A stretch of 64,000 nucleotides of DNA. Source: Methanobacteriota archaeon (GTDB lineage: Archaea > Thermoplasmatota > E2 > DHVEG-1). Location: NCBI GenBank assembly GCA_903877165.1, contig CAIRCU010000054.1, positions 1-64,000 of the forward strand, read 5' to 3'. The first letter of the stretch is position 1, and each line of letters begins with the position of its first letter. The notes beneath the pieces were generated by a model, which saw only the letters and a program-made list of their open reading frames with translations, searched no databases and was not told the origin of the DNA. Both the position numbers and the translations under genes were made by a program. Below, piece after piece: positions 17,999 to 26,740 of this stretch.

Positions 17999-18052
17999 AA
18001 AACATGAGTTTAAACCGTGTCACTGCTTGACCGCTCACGGAAACGGGTCTAG
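17999..18052 (+). repeat. dispersed repeat, composite copy
   Basis: Two blocks are joined here: one containing CCGTGTCACTGCTTGACCGC (about 18014-18033) and one containing ACGGAAACGGGTCTAG (18037-18052). Inverted copies of the first lie at 37965-38003 and of the second at 40043-40058. The surrounding 17944-18315 is gene-free, starting with a T-rich terminator after the protease. Confidence 0.55.
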
Positions 18053-18166
18053 AACGCAGTATCCTTTGCTAGGTATGGTTCAGTAATATCCTCTTTTTAT
18101 TGCGTCTACGGCCTTCCCGGCTCGGACACCACCATTTCGCATAGGCTTTATAGAATTAACACTGGG

Positions 18167-18180
18167 TCCCGATGCGGACG
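18167..18180 (+). repeat. near-copy of tRNA-Arg 3' end (att-like)
   Basis: TCCCGATGCGGACG matches the last 14 nt of tRNA-Arg(GCG) at 13692-13705 at 13 of 14 positions, on the same strand. Such duplications mark the far end of elements integrated into tRNA genes. The block between holds the C11 protease but no integrase. A third, weaker copy is at 22347-22360. Confidence 0.35.
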
Positions 18181-18315
18181 TAAATCTATCACTATCATTT
18201 TTTTACTCTTGTTGAGACCCCGAGGAAAACCGGGCAATTCATTTCCTGGAAAGGGATAAGGTTAGATTTTTAAAGAAAGAGATGCTCTGAATTTGTAATT
18301 TGAGAGAGACATCTG

Positions 18316-18567
18316 ATGTTAAATTTAAGAATTAAAGTTGGGCATTATTACGAATTTAAATTAAGCGAAAAAATAACTATCATGTTTGCTGTTTTATATG
18401 AGTTTGAACGAGGGAAAAATAAGGATGTATATAGTCTAAGAATTTTCGATAATAAAAGGGATTTTGAATTCCCTATTGAAGAATCTACATTCAATAGATG
18501 GGTCAAAGAAGAGCGGATCAAAGAAATAACACCCGAAGAAGCATTGATGCATGCAATAGAGGTATAG
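18316..18567 (+). CDS. small acidic/basic hypothetical protein
   Basis: 83 aa, family not recognised. Charged, predicted alpha/beta, no signal peptide or Cys pairs; ends with an Ile/Glu-rich helix (PEEALMHAIEV). A TTTTTAAAG box about 40 nt upstream supports expression. It sits in the AT-rich block between the protease and an HNH gene and shares their base composition, so it is probably part of the accessory DNA. Confidence 0.55.
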   Translation: MLNLRIKVGHYYEFKLSEKITIMFAVLYEFERGKNKDVYSLRIFDNKRDFEFPIEESTFNRWVKEERIKEITPEEALMHAIEV

Positions 18568-18621
18568 CCCTTTGAGGGGCTTTGCATATAAATTATCTTT
18601 TTCTCCAAATAACAGACAATT

Positions 18622-19020
18622 CTAATCAAGTATTTTCTTTGGATAACGGCCTGGAGTAATAAGGCCCTTCTTTGTCCCATCTTTTCTAATGACGTTATTG
18701 ATCCCATATGTATGATTCTTCATTGCATTATGCAATTTAACATGACAACTCGGACAGACTCTGATGGCGATGTTTTTTTGGTAATCGATATGATGAAGGG
18801 ATAGTCTACGGTCCTTCAAATCTGATTCAGACGGAGAATGTGTTCCATCCCGCAGTACCGGTTTTCTATCCCTGGGAATCAGATCAATTCCGCAAATTTT
18901 ACAGCGATACCGTTTCTCTTGCATTTTCACAGTGGATTTGTTTGGGAGCTTGTTTTGGATGATTCCTTCAGAGGTTACATGAGAGGCCATGAGGACAGAT
19001 CGCCCCAAGTAATTATTCAT
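18622..19020 (-). CDS. HNH endonuclease
   Basis: 132 aa. Zinc-type HNH: CKICG (about 40-44), SLHHIDYQKN, then CPSCHVKLHN, giving the two CxxC pairs around the catalytic His-His and final His. The small size is typical of free-standing HNH nucleases of mobile elements. A TATA-like sequence near 19027-19040 would place transcription start at about 19010, so the internal ATG at 18990 (MASHVTSEG) may be the real start. It lies just outside the left 193-bp direct repeat that bounds the transcription-factor cassette. Confidence 0.8.
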   Translation of the reverse strand: MNNYLGRSVLMASHVTSEGIIQNKLPNKSTVKMQEKRYRCKICGIDLIPRDRKPVLRDGTHSPSESDLKDRRLSLHHIDYQKNIAIRVCPSCHVKLHNAMKNHTYGINNVIRKDGTKKGLITPGRYPKKILD

Positions 19021-19057
19021 GACAGGCTACATAAATTTATTCTACTAGCAGTAGGCT

Positions 19058-19250
19058 TGATTCACAATTCCAAGAGAAAAGAATCACATTAAAGGAAATG
19101 AGTAGATTCTGTTTCCTCAAAACTCGTCTTCGTTGGCAGATCCCACGGCTGTTTCCAAGTTCAAAAATACGATTCGAAAATCCACGCCTTTAGATTCTCA
19201 ACAGAAGAAGATCCTATGAATGTAGCGCTATCTTTGTGCTAGTATCCCGA
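19058..19250 (+). repeat. 193-bp direct repeat, left copy
   Basis: Matches 22160-22352 over 193 nt with no gaps and roughly 85-90% identity by eye. Both copies keep one open frame encoding SSKLVFVGR then HGCF, VQK, DSKIHAFRFSTEED and MNVALS, each closing with a stop right after, so the repeat carries the 3' end of a gene I cannot identify. The pair encloses 2.9 kb with alba, tfb, tbp, an HTH gene and a Lys-rich peptide gene. Confidence 0.85.
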
Positions 19251-19372
19251 GACTTTGAGGGTGTTGTATGGGCGATGAAATGATTTGTATGAGTATAAAA
19301 CATGGTTTTCTCAGGGTATGTTATTAAAGAATGAGATGTTATTAAATTGTAAGTTTGAGCGGGAAAAAAATT

Positions 19373-19702
19373 ATGGTAGAAGAAACAACAGAAGCGGGAA
19401 CAGCTGAAAAAGGAAGACCAGATGAAAACGTAATCTATGTTGGACACAAACCTCCGATGAGCTATGTGCTTGCAATAGTTACACAATTTAACACTAGTGG
19501 TTCGGATGAGGTTATTATTAAAGCGAGAGGCAGGGCGATTAGTACAGCGGTAGATGCTGCAGAAATCGTAAGAAACAGATTTATCAAAGACGCGAAAATT
19601 AAAGAAATAAAAATCAGTACTGAAAGTGTTACCAATGAAGAAGGCAGAACCTCCAATGTGTCTTCAATGGAAATAATTTTAACAACTAAAAAAGAAGAAT
19701 AA
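19373..19702 (+). CDS. alba: Alba-type chromatin/RNA-binding protein
   Basis: 109 aa. Core Alba fold: [20 protein letters not shown], then [20 protein letters not shown] and the beta-hairpin [20 protein letters not shown]. Alba coats DNA or RNA as dimers and can affect transcription globally. An acidic N-terminal extension (about 20 aa) precedes the fold. A TTG six codons upstream is in frame; the ATG is preferred. It is convergent with the TFB gene with an 18-nt gap and low in GC compared with housekeeping genes in the window. Confidence 0.92.
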   Translation: MVEETTEAGTAEKGRPDENVIYVGHKPPMSYVLAIVTQFNTSGSDEVIIKARGRAISTAVDAAEIVRNRFIKDAKIKEIKISTESVTNEEGRTSNVSSMEIILTTKKEE

Positions 19703-19720
19703 ATAGGGCAAACGATGAAT

Positions 19721-20656
19721 TTACAGGACAATGCCTATATCTAGTTTTTTTGTGAGTTCCTTGTAGCGATTTCGAATAGTAACCTCGGTGACACCTGCGA
19801 CATCTGCTACCTCGTGTTGTGTTCTCCGTTCACCACAAAGTACCGATGCAATATAAAGAGAGGCTGCTGCCATGCCAGTTGGGCCACGTCCACTAGTAAG
19901 TTCTCGGTTTGCAGCTTCTTGTAAGATCTCCAAGGTCTTCGCTCGTACATCGCTACTACATTTCAGTTCACTGCAGAACCTTGAAATATAATCCTCTGGT
20001 GACGTCGGCAACAATTTTAATCCTAATTCACGAGAGACATATCTGTAGGTCCTTCCGATCTCTTTCCTGGATATATGTGCTATTTTACTTATTTCATCAA
20101 GAGTACGTGGTACATGGCACTGCCGGCATGCCGCATACAATACTGCGGTGGTAACACTTTCTATGCTTCTACCACGGACCAATTTCTTCAATGCTGCTTT
20201 TCTATAAATCATAGCAGCGGTCTCTCTCACCGTTCTTGGGAGGCCCATGCCTGATGCCATTCTGTCAAGCTCAGAAAATGCAATAGCAAGGTTTCTCTCT
20301 GTTGAATTGCTAATCCGAATACGCCGAGCCCATTTTCTCAAACGATAGATTTGTGCTCTATTTCTCGTTGGAATTGACTTCCCATAGGAATCTCTGTTTT
20401 TCCATCCTATCATCGTACTGAGTCCTTTATCATGAATGGTGTACGTCATTGGTGATCCGGTTCGAGCTCGTTTTTCCCGCTGTTCGCTGTCAAACGCTCG
20501 CCATTCAGGGCCGTGATCAATGATATTCTCATCAAGAATAAGTCCGCAATTTCTACAAACCAATTCCGCCCGAGAGTAATCTTTACTGAGATGGTTACTC
20601 CCACATTCAGGGCATTGAACGATTTCTTCTATTTTCTGTTTTTCTTTTTTAACCAA
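19721..20656 (-). CDS. tfb: transcription initiation factor TFB (AT-rich paralogue)
   Basis: 311 aa. N-terminal zinc ribbon with C15, C18, C34 and C37; B-finger region around [20 protein letters not shown]; two cyclin-fold repeats; C-terminal DNA-reading helix [13 protein letters not shown] that recognises the BRE. It recruits RNA polymerase to TBP-bound promoters. The only usable start is TTG; a TATTTATATTA box near 20697-20712 is well placed. It is close to the TFB at 23765 in sequence but encoded in much more AT-rich DNA. It is followed downstream by convergent alba. Confidence 0.95.
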   Translation of the reverse strand: MVKKEKQKIEEIVQCPECGSNHLSKDYSRAELVCRNCGLILDENIIDHGPEWRAFDSEQREKRARTGSPMTYTIHDKGLSTMIGWKNRDSYGKSIPTRNRAQIYRLRKWARRIRISNSTERNLAIAFSELDRMASGMGLPRTVRETAAMIYRKAALKKLVRGRSIESVTTAVLYAACRQCHVPRTLDEISKIAHISRKEIGRTYRYVSRELGLKLLPTSPEDYISRFCSELKCSSDVRAKTLEILQEAANRELTSGRGPTGMAAASLYIASVLCGERRTQHEVADVAGVTEVTIRNRYKELTKKLDIGIVL

Positions 20657-20807
20657 AACAAATCAAATCCCTGATATTCTCTAACTTATCAGTTGAGTAA
20701 TATAAATACTCGTTCGTAGGAGTTTTGAGGATTTTCTTATGGAATAGAACGTCTCTCACGTTAACAGATTGGTTTTTTTCGTTGCCCCATATCTTACGAG
20801 AGGGGTT

Positions 20808-21359
20808 TTACTTATGGAGAAGCCCTAATGACGTTAGCTCTTCTAATAATTTATCAACTGCTATTGACACATCTTCTATCTTTCTTGCACCTGCACAGAC
20901 TATTTTACCAGAACCGAATAAAAGCATAGCTACCCTAGGTTCTTTTATCCGATAGACCAGTCCGGGGAACTGCTCAGGTTCATATTCCACATTTTCTAAA
21001 CCAAGAGATATAGCTACTTCGCTAAGATTAAGATCTCCCCCCAGATCAGCTGTGGCTACAATATTCTGAATGACGATCCCAAAGTCTTTATAGACCTCAA
21101 CACCCAGCATCTTCAGTTTTTCCGCAATGATATTAATAGTGGTTTTGACGTCTTCAATATTCTTTGCACCGGTACAGTTTGCCTTCCCACTTCTAAATAG
21201 AAGGGTAGCGGTTTTCGGACTACTCAACCGATACACGAGCCCAGGAAACTGCTCTGGCTCATATTCAGCTTCTTTCCATGATTGTGCTATCACATCAAGA
21301 TCTAACTTTTCTGCAAAAGATGTAGATGCTACAATATTTTGTACTTTTATTTCTATCAT
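20808..21359 (-). CDS. tbp: TATA-box-binding protein
   Basis: 183 aa, the normal archaeal size: two direct repeats, each with the YEPEQFPGLVYR motif and the ending ATLLFRSGK/AMLLFGSGK. It bends the TATA box and recruits TFB. Placed directly upstream of the TFB gene in the same direction with a 151-nt gap. Whether it is the only TBP of the genome cannot be told from this window. The AT-rich codon use matches its TFB neighbour. Confidence 0.96.
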   Translation of the reverse strand: MIEIKVQNIVASTSFAEKLDLDVIAQSWKEAEYEPEQFPGLVYRLSSPKTATLLFRSGKANCTGAKNIEDVKTTINIIAEKLKMLGVEVYKDFGIVIQNIVATADLGGDLNLSEVAISLGLENVEYEPEQFPGLVYRIKEPRVAMLLFGSGKIVCAGARKIEDVSIAVDKLLEELTSLGLLHK

Positions 21360-21576
21360 ATAGTATCACTTATCCGTTAAATAGTGAAGTGTCACAGTTT
21401 TTTGGTGGCGAAACAAAGAACAAGTATGTCTATTATAATGATGCTCTCATAGTATGCTGGCTGCAGAATCTATTTTTTCGCATCTTTGTATATGAATGGT
21501 TCCTTGTTTTCAATTGATGGTTGGCCTTATAAGTGATTAAATGATATATGGTATGAAATATGAGGAGGGGAAAAAT

Positions 21577-21957
21577 ATGAAACAAAAAAATGTGTATATG
21601 TTTGACAACGATGATGATAAAGCTATTCAATTATTCGTTAGATTAGGGATGCCGAAAAATCTTGCTAAAACGTTATTATACGCTTCACAAGTTGATGAAT
21701 GTAAATGTGCTGATGTTGAACAGGGGACAGATATGCGTCAACCTGAGGTGAGCATAGCGATGCAGGAACTACGCAGAAGAGGATGGGTAAAAAAGCGGGA
21801 TCTTAAAAAGGAGGGGAAAGGCAGGCCAGTTCATATCTATAAAACCACCACGGATTTATCTGCAATATTAAAAGCCTTCGAGCAGGAAAAATTAAAAGAA
21901 GTTGAAAGCATTAAAAATGATATATCGGCACTTAAAAATATCATCCAAAATAGATAA
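21577..21957 (+). CDS. archaeal HTH (TrmB/MarR-like) regulator
   Basis: 126 aa, start chosen at the ATG with GAGGAGG upstream. A winged helix spans about 25-95 (LFVRLGMPKNLAKTLLYASQ, then QPEVSIAMQELRRRGWVKKR as recognition helix, wing GKGRPVHIYKTT), followed by a C-terminal coiled coil (FEQEKLKEVESIKNDISALK), likely a dimerisation helix. The ligand is unknown. CTTATAAGTG near 21522-21531 is its TATA box. It is a candidate regulator of the cassette it sits in. Confidence 0.85.
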   Translation: MKQKNVYMFDNDDDKAIQLFVRLGMPKNLAKTLLYASQVDECKCADVEQGTDMRQPEVSIAMQELRRRGWVKKRDLKKEGKGRPVHIYKTTTDLSAILKAFEQEKLKEVESIKNDISALKNIIQNR

Positions 21958-22061
21958 TATTTGCCCCATATCCTTTTTGTTGGCTATTTTCATAGAAATT
22001 TTAACAAATAATTGAACAAAGTATTTAATCAATCTCTCCATTCATAGGTTTGGAAGAGGAG

Positions 22062-22130
22062 ATGAAAAAAATCATGGCTACAAAAACAAAAAAGGCAACG
22101 AAGAAGAAAACAACAAAGAAAAAGAAGTAA
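22062..22130 (+). CDS. 22-aa lysine-rich peptide
   Basis: The frame reads MKKIMATKTKKATKKKTTKK plus KK and stop; 14 of 22 residues are Lys. AGAGGAG lies directly before the first ATG and suits the second ATG (22074) as well. A GTATTTAAT box near 22021-22029 and a T-rich terminator after the stop frame it as a real transcription unit. The composition recalls histone H1-type tails; nucleic-acid charge neutralisation is a plausible role. It sits beside alba/tfb/tbp inside the repeat-bounded cassette. Confidence 0.6.
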   Translation: MKKIMATKTKKATKKKTTKKKK

Positions 22131-22159
22131 ATCTCTTTTTCTTTCTTTTTATCTGGGCA

Positions 22160-22352
22160 TGATTCATAATTCCAAGAGAGAGGAAACACATGAAAGAAAA
22201 TGGGTGGATTCTGTTTCCTCAAAACTCGTCTTCGTTGGGAGATTCCATGGCTGTTTCCGAGTACAAAAACACGATTCGAAAATCCACGCCTTTAGATTCT
22301 CAACAGAAGAAGATCGCATGAATGTAGCGCTATCTTGGTGACAGTATCCCGA
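22160..22352 (+). repeat. 193-bp direct repeat, right copy
   Basis: Partner of 19058-19250, same orientation and same length. The reading frame here can be traced a little further upstream (MIHNSKREETHERKWVDS) and ends ...MNVALSW-stop. Its end overlaps TCCCGATACGGACG (22347-22360), a 12-of-14 match to the tRNA-Arg 3' end. The remaining DNA to 22528 contains the sulfotransferase promoter (TTTATAAA near 22497). Confidence 0.85.
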
Positions 22353-22528
22353 TACGGACGTATTCCTCACCCGGGATACCGGAATAACGTACAACACCGC
22401 TCCTTTTCTCCGATCTTCCTTCGTCGAACATCCGACTACCTCAAGATACGTACACCCTCTTGCTCTCCATCCTCCCCTGATGCTGTATCACATCTTTTAT
22501 AAACCAGGGCGGAATAATATCTGGGCAC

Positions 22529-23671
22529 ATGGACTTCGACCTGTCTAAGAACTCGGTGGTCACCTACACCCCCCTCGCCGGCTACACCCTCCCCAACCTC
22601 TTCCGGATCCTCGCCCAGAACCACTTCCACGTCAGTCCCCGCTACGCCGCCCGGTTCACCTACAGCATCGCTCTCAGCACCATCATGGCCCCCTTCTACC
22701 TACGAGAACGGCTCACCTACGACGAACCCATTGCTAACACCGCCATCACCAAGGACCCGATCTTTATCATCGGCCACTGGCGCTGCGGCACCACCTACCT
22801 GCACACCATCCTTACGAGAGACCCTCAATTCGGGTATTTCTCGACCTACCAGACCCTCATCCCCTCGCTCTTCATCAGCGGCGAGAAGATCTTCAAACCC
22901 ATCGTCGTGAAAAGCCTGCCGAATAAGCGGCCTATGGATGACGGGGACCTCTCCGCCGACCTTCCCCAGGAGGATATCTACGCGATGGGTGCCCTCTCCC
23001 CGTACTCCTACTACCACGGCTGGTGCTTCCCCCGCAACATTGAACACTACAACGACTACGTCTGCATGGCGCATGCCTCACCGCAGACCATCGAAGACTG
23101 GAAACGTACCTATCTCACCCTCCTTAAAAAAATCACGATGTACCACCATGGGAAACAGCTGGTGCTGAAGAACCAGGACAACACAGGGAAGATTCCTCAG
23201 CTGCTGGAGATGTTCCCCAACGCAAAATTCGTGTACTGCTACCGTAACCCCTACGACCTCTACATGTCCATGAAAAAGTTCATAACGAAAGTCATCCCGT
23301 TGTACTGCGTACAGACCCCCCCGCCTTGGGAGGACGTCGAACCGACGATGATGTCGCTGTATGCACAGATGACCAAGAAATACCTCCAGGACAAGGCTTT
23401 AATCCCTGTGGAGAATCTGGCCGAAGTCCGCTACGAAAGCTTCATCAAACAGCCTCTCAAGACCGCTCATGATCTCTACAAGAGATTCGACCTCTCCGGA
23501 TACGAGGCGGTAGAGCCGGTCCTTAAAGCCTACCTCGAGACGCAGAAATCGATTCACACCGACCACTACACCTTCACCGATCCCATCAAGAGGAAAATCG
23601 AGAACCACTGGGGATTCGCCCTTCGAGAATACGAGTATAAGGCGCCGTCAGGAAAAGTCCTATTGGAGTGA
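22529..23671 (+). CDS. PAPS-dependent sulfotransferase family protein
   Basis: 380 aa. The 5'-phosphosulfate loop is GHWRCGTTYLH (82-92) and the 3'-phosphate site is VYCYRNPYDLYMSMKK, both standard for cytosolic/Golgi-type sulfotransferases that move sulfate from PAPS to a hydroxyl or sugar. The acceptor is unknown; surface glycans or lipids are plausible. No signal peptide. A TTTATAAA box about 30 nt before the ATG suggests a leaderless mRNA. Base composition returns to GC-rich here, marking the right end of the AT-rich block. Confidence 0.88.
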   Translation: MDFDLSKNSVVTYTPLAGYTLPNLFRILAQNHFHVSPRYAARFTYSIALSTIMAPFYLRERLTYDEPIANTAITKDPIFIIGHWRCGTTYLHTILTRDPQFGYFSTYQTLIPSLFISGEKIFKPIVVKSLPNKRPMDDGDLSADLPQEDIYAMGALSPYSYYHGWCFPRNIEHYNDYVCMAHASPQTIEDWKRTYLTLLKKITMYHHGKQLVLKNQDNTGKIPQLLEMFPNAKFVYCYRNPYDLYMSMKKFITKVIPLYCVQTPPPWEDVEPTMMSLYAQMTKKYLQDKALIPVENLAEVRYESFIKQPLKTAHDLYKRFDLSGYEAVEPVLKAYLETQKSIHTDHYTFTDPIKRKIENHWGFALREYEYKAPSGKVLLE

Positions 23672-23727
23672 CATCGAGGCAGATTGCCTAGGGCTCTTCA
23701 ATGTGTTCATTGTCCCTATTTTTCTCA

Positions 23728-23770
23728 GGGGCTTCATGCCCCACCTTGATGTTTTCCTTTTTTTTTAAAT
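23728..23770 (+). terminator. hairpin plus T-tract after the sulfotransferase gene
   Basis: GGGGC (23728-23732), loop TTCAT, GCCCC (23738-23742), followed after about 12 nt by TTTTCC and nine T. It lies between two convergent genes and fits a terminator for the sulfotransferase. Confidence 0.55.
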
Positions 23771-24703
23771 AACAACGTTGATATTTAGCCGCATCGCGAG
23801 TTCCTTGTATCTGTTCCGTATCGTGACTTCTGTTACACCTGCGATATCCGCGACTTCGCGTTGCGTGCGTCGTTCGCCGCAGATCACGGAAGCCATGTAG
23901 ATCGAGGCTGCAGCAAGACCAGTCGGCCCCCTTCCGCTCGTGAGTTCGAAATTGGTTGCTTGCTCGAGGATATCCAGAGTTTTCATTTGGACAGCGGAAC
24001 TCAACCGCAGTTCACTACAGAACCTTGAAATATAATCCCGGGGCGTAGTCGGCATTAATCGTAAGTCCAGCTCTCGCGAAACGAACCGGTAATTGCGCCC
24101 GATCTCTTTACGAGACATGTGCGCAAACAGGCTGATCTCATCAAGGGTCCTAGGAACATGACACTGCCGGCAAGCAGCGTAGAGCGAAGCTGAGGTAATA
24201 CCCTCTATGGAACGTCCCCTGACGATATTCTTGAATGCCGCCTTCCGATAGATCATCGCGGCGGTTTCACGGACTGACCGCGGTAGTCCCATCCCTGATG
24301 ATAAACGATCGATGCCGGAAAGCGCGACAGCGAGATTCCGCTCGGTAGAATCACTAATACGAATCCGCCGCTGCCATTTTCGCAGGCGGTACAGCTGCGC
24401 ACGATTCCTCGTCGGAATATGCTTCCCAAAGGCATCCCGGTTGGTCCATCCAATGATCGTGCTGAGTCCTTTATCGTGCATCGTGTAGCTCATCGGGGCT
24501 CCTGTCCGGGAGCGTTTTTCTCGTTGTTCACTGTCAAACGCACGCCATTCAGGGCCATGGTCGATGATGTCTTGGTCTAGGACGAGACCGCAATCTCCGC
24601 ACACAAGCTCCGCCCGGGAATAGTCTTTCTTTAGATGCCCGCTGCCGCAGTCAGGGCAATTAATAATCTCCTCTATTGCTTGTCGTGTTTTTTTCTTCAA
24701 CAT
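23765..24703 (-). CDS. tfb: transcription initiation factor TFB (GC-rich paralogue)
   Basis: 312 aa with the same architecture as the TFB at 19721: zinc ribbon CPDCG/CGDCG, B-finger with [20 protein letters not shown], two cyclin repeats and [13 protein letters not shown] near the end. By eye about three quarters of residues are identical. Start chosen at the ATG giving [12 protein letters not shown]; the frame extends 29 codons upstream but those are not conserved. TTTTATAC near 24780 is a TATA candidate, leaving a leader of about 50 nt. Codon use is host-like, so this may be the resident TFB. Confidence 0.94.
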   Translation of the reverse strand: MLKKKTRQAIEEIINCPDCGSGHLKKDYSRAELVCGDCGLVLDQDIIDHGPEWRAFDSEQREKRSRTGAPMSYTMHDKGLSTIIGWTNRDAFGKHIPTRNRAQLYRLRKWQRRIRISDSTERNLAVALSGIDRLSSGMGLPRSVRETAAMIYRKAAFKNIVRGRSIEGITSASLYAACRQCHVPRTLDEISLFAHMSRKEIGRNYRFVSRELDLRLMPTTPRDYISRFCSELRLSSAVQMKTLDILEQATNFELTSGRGPTGLAAASIYMASVICGERRTQREVADIAGVTEVTIRNRYKELAMRLNINVVI

Positions 24704-24892
24704 AGAACCCCTGTACGGAACAGGACAGAAGATGGGCTTCCCGTTCATCACAAAATGTCTGGGAGTATTGGCTATCGTATAAAAGAACAAAACAAAAGCG
24801 TCTCATGGTTACGGGAATGAGAAATTCTTATTTTTTTCTTTTATATTGATATACCGACTTCCCACTTTATATTACTTTGTTCACATTTAAAA

Positions 24893-24929
24893 GCGATAAA
24901 TCCCTATGCGATAACAGGGGACGAATCGC
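24893..24929 (+). mobile_element. IS200/IS605-type right-end hairpin relic
   Basis: GCGATAAATCCCT, loop, AGGGGACGAATCGC has the same plan as the element end at 13742: outer GCGAT/ATCGC arms, AAATCCC/GGGGA inner stem, GAATCG flank. No transposase is adjacent. The rest of 24704-25304 has the TFB promoter on the minus strand, a GC-rich run near 24967-24998 and the promoter of the next gene (TTTAAATA/TATAAAAA near 25220-25237); no gene was seen. Confidence 0.45.
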
Positions 24930-25304
24930 ATCATTCTTTCTTCAGGACTACGTTTCTATATACCAGGCGGGCGCGCCCATCTGCGCGGGCGATCGAGGTA
25001 CGAACCCAGGATTTTTTTTATATGGATTTTATTTGTTGCAACCATTGTGTGAGCCAGAACCGGTTCCATTTGCGATGGTGAAGAGCACATTGAGGAATCG
25101 TGTCTTCCTTTCAAGTCCGCCTTGGGAAAAAAATCAAAATAATACACTGAGACACGAGAAAACCATGAACAACCCACTTACAGATCACATTATGGAAATT
25201 GGCCAATTCCTGTAGAAGAGTTTAAATACCCTATAAAAAGGCCTGAAGATATGTTTTTAAATAAGGTGAAGCTTATATTTACTGAATTTGGAGGAGGCAT
25301 ATAC

Positions 25305-26597
25305 ATGAAAGAGAGAAATTCTATACGAGAGGCAGCTGTACTACTCTTTGCAGCCCTGATGATCCTTCCCACAGGCGCTGTCCTAGCGAACACGAACACC
25401 CATGAGGCAGTCACACCCGCTCCTCAGACCGCATCACGCGGTATGGTTTGGGATAACGTACTCGGCGTGCATGGCGCCCTTGGAGGCATCATTGTAGCCA
25501 CAGCGCGTTCTGATGGGTGTGCATTCCCAGCGGACGACTTCCAGTTCACTAAAGCAACGACAGTGGACAGCATCGTCTGGCAGGGAGGCTACTTCCAGAC
25601 CCAGCTGGCGCAAGGCGACATTGACTACAACTGGAACTGGCGCGTCATCTTCTGGACCGACAATGGTGATGGAACCCACCCCGGTCAGATCATCTACAAC
25701 ATGACGATGCCTGAATCGACCATTACCCGAAGTCTATGGTACATCTACATACGACCAGACACCGGGAACCACTACTGGGTCGCGAACTACTCGGCCCCGC
25801 TCCCGCAATCGATGAGCTTTGATGCTAACACGAAGTACTGGATGACGCTCGAAGGCATTGGGGACTACCCACCACAAGCCTGCTGGGTCCGGCACAATGA
25901 TAGCGTCGGCGGCATCCTCCTGCACCAGGCTGTCTTTGAGGGCGTCCTCTGGGGATACACAGACTGGGTTGATCTCCAGACCATGGCCCCTGATGGACTC
26001 CCCCACGACCTGAACTTCCAGCTCTGGGGACCTGGCGGTGACACCACCCCACCCACCACGACCTGCGCTCTCGACGGCACGATGAGCGGCGGCGTCTACA
26101 TCACTCCTGTCGGCGTCACGTTATCAGCGACGGATGCAGAGTCCGGCGTGAACTATACCATGTACAAGCTCGACAGCGGTAACTGGACGAAGTACATCGT
26201 AGGATTCACCGTTTTGGACGAAGGATCCCACACCATCGCCTACTATTCGGTCGACAAGGCCGGAAATTCTGAAACCCCGAAGTCCACCCCGTTCACCATC
26301 GACCTGCCCATTGAGATTACCGTCAAGGGCCTCTTCGGTGTCACCGCGACCCTGAAGAACGCTGGCACGATGAACCTGACGAACGTGACCTGGAGCATCG
26401 ACGTGGCCGGCAGTTTGGTTCTAGCGGGCAGCCACAAGGGCAACACGATCGCAGCCTTGGCCGTCGGAGCGGAAACCAAAGTCAAGGACTTACCGATTGG
26501 CTTTGGTCCCATCACGATCACCGTCCATGGTGGAGACACCGTCAAGGTCGTCACAGCAAAACTATTGCTAATCTTCGTCGTTGGAATAACAGGGTAG
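25305..26597 (+). CDS. secreted surface protein with OmpL47-type Ig-like domain
   Basis: 430 aa, start supported by GGAGGAGG. Signal peptide to about residue 29. A Trp-rich beta domain (about 45-255) follows, with lectin-like spacing but no family I can name. Then an Ig-like segment TLSATDAESGVNYTMYKLDS...TIAYYSVDKAGNSE (about 275-345), typical of OmpL47/chitobiase-type domains of secreted enzymes. The C-terminus ends in a hydrophobic AKLLLIFVVGITG that could be a membrane tail. Extracellular binding or structural role is likely. Confidence 0.75.
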   Translation: MKERNSIREAAVLLFAALMILPTGAVLANTNTHEAVTPAPQTASRGMVWDNVLGVHGALGGIIVATARSDGCAFPADDFQFTKATTVDSIVWQGGYFQTQLAQGDIDYNWNWRVIFWTDNGDGTHPGQIIYNMTMPESTITRSLWYIYIRPDTGNHYWVANYSAPLPQSMSFDANTKYWMTLEGIGDYPPQACWVRHNDSVGGILLHQAVFEGVLWGYTDWVDLQTMAPDGLPHDLNFQLWGPGGDTTPPTTTCALDGTMSGGVYITPVGVTLSATDAESGVNYTMYKLDSGNWTKYIVGFTVLDEGSHTIAYYSVDKAGNSETPKSTPFTIDLPIEITVKGLFGVTATLKNAGTMNLTNVTWSIDVAGSLVLAGSHKGNTIAALAVGAETKVKDLPIGFGPITITVHGGDTVKVVTAKLLLIFVVGITG

Positions 26598-26670
26598 GAT
26601 ACTCCTATCCTCCTCTTTTTCTTTTTTTACTATTGACTATACGACTTTTTTCTATTGAATATAAGACTCT

Positions 26671-26737
26671 ACCATTCACACCTCATCGATTGTAACGGTG
26701 GAAAAGAAAAGAGGTGATGTCCCTATTGATGAATGGT
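26671..26737. terminator. nested stem-loop between convergent genes
   Basis: Outer arms ACCATTCA (26671-26678) and TGAATGGT (26730-26737), inner arms CACCTC (26679-26684) and GAGGTG (26711-26716). Placed between a gene ending at 26597 and one ending at 26741 on the other strand. It could terminate both or be a small structured RNA. Confidence 0.4.
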
Positions 26738-26740
26738 GTG

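Noticed and set aside
24967-25015. GC-rich run resembling part of a tRNA
   Set aside because: The apparent T loop lacks the conserved A58, and no acceptor or anticodon arms can be formed.
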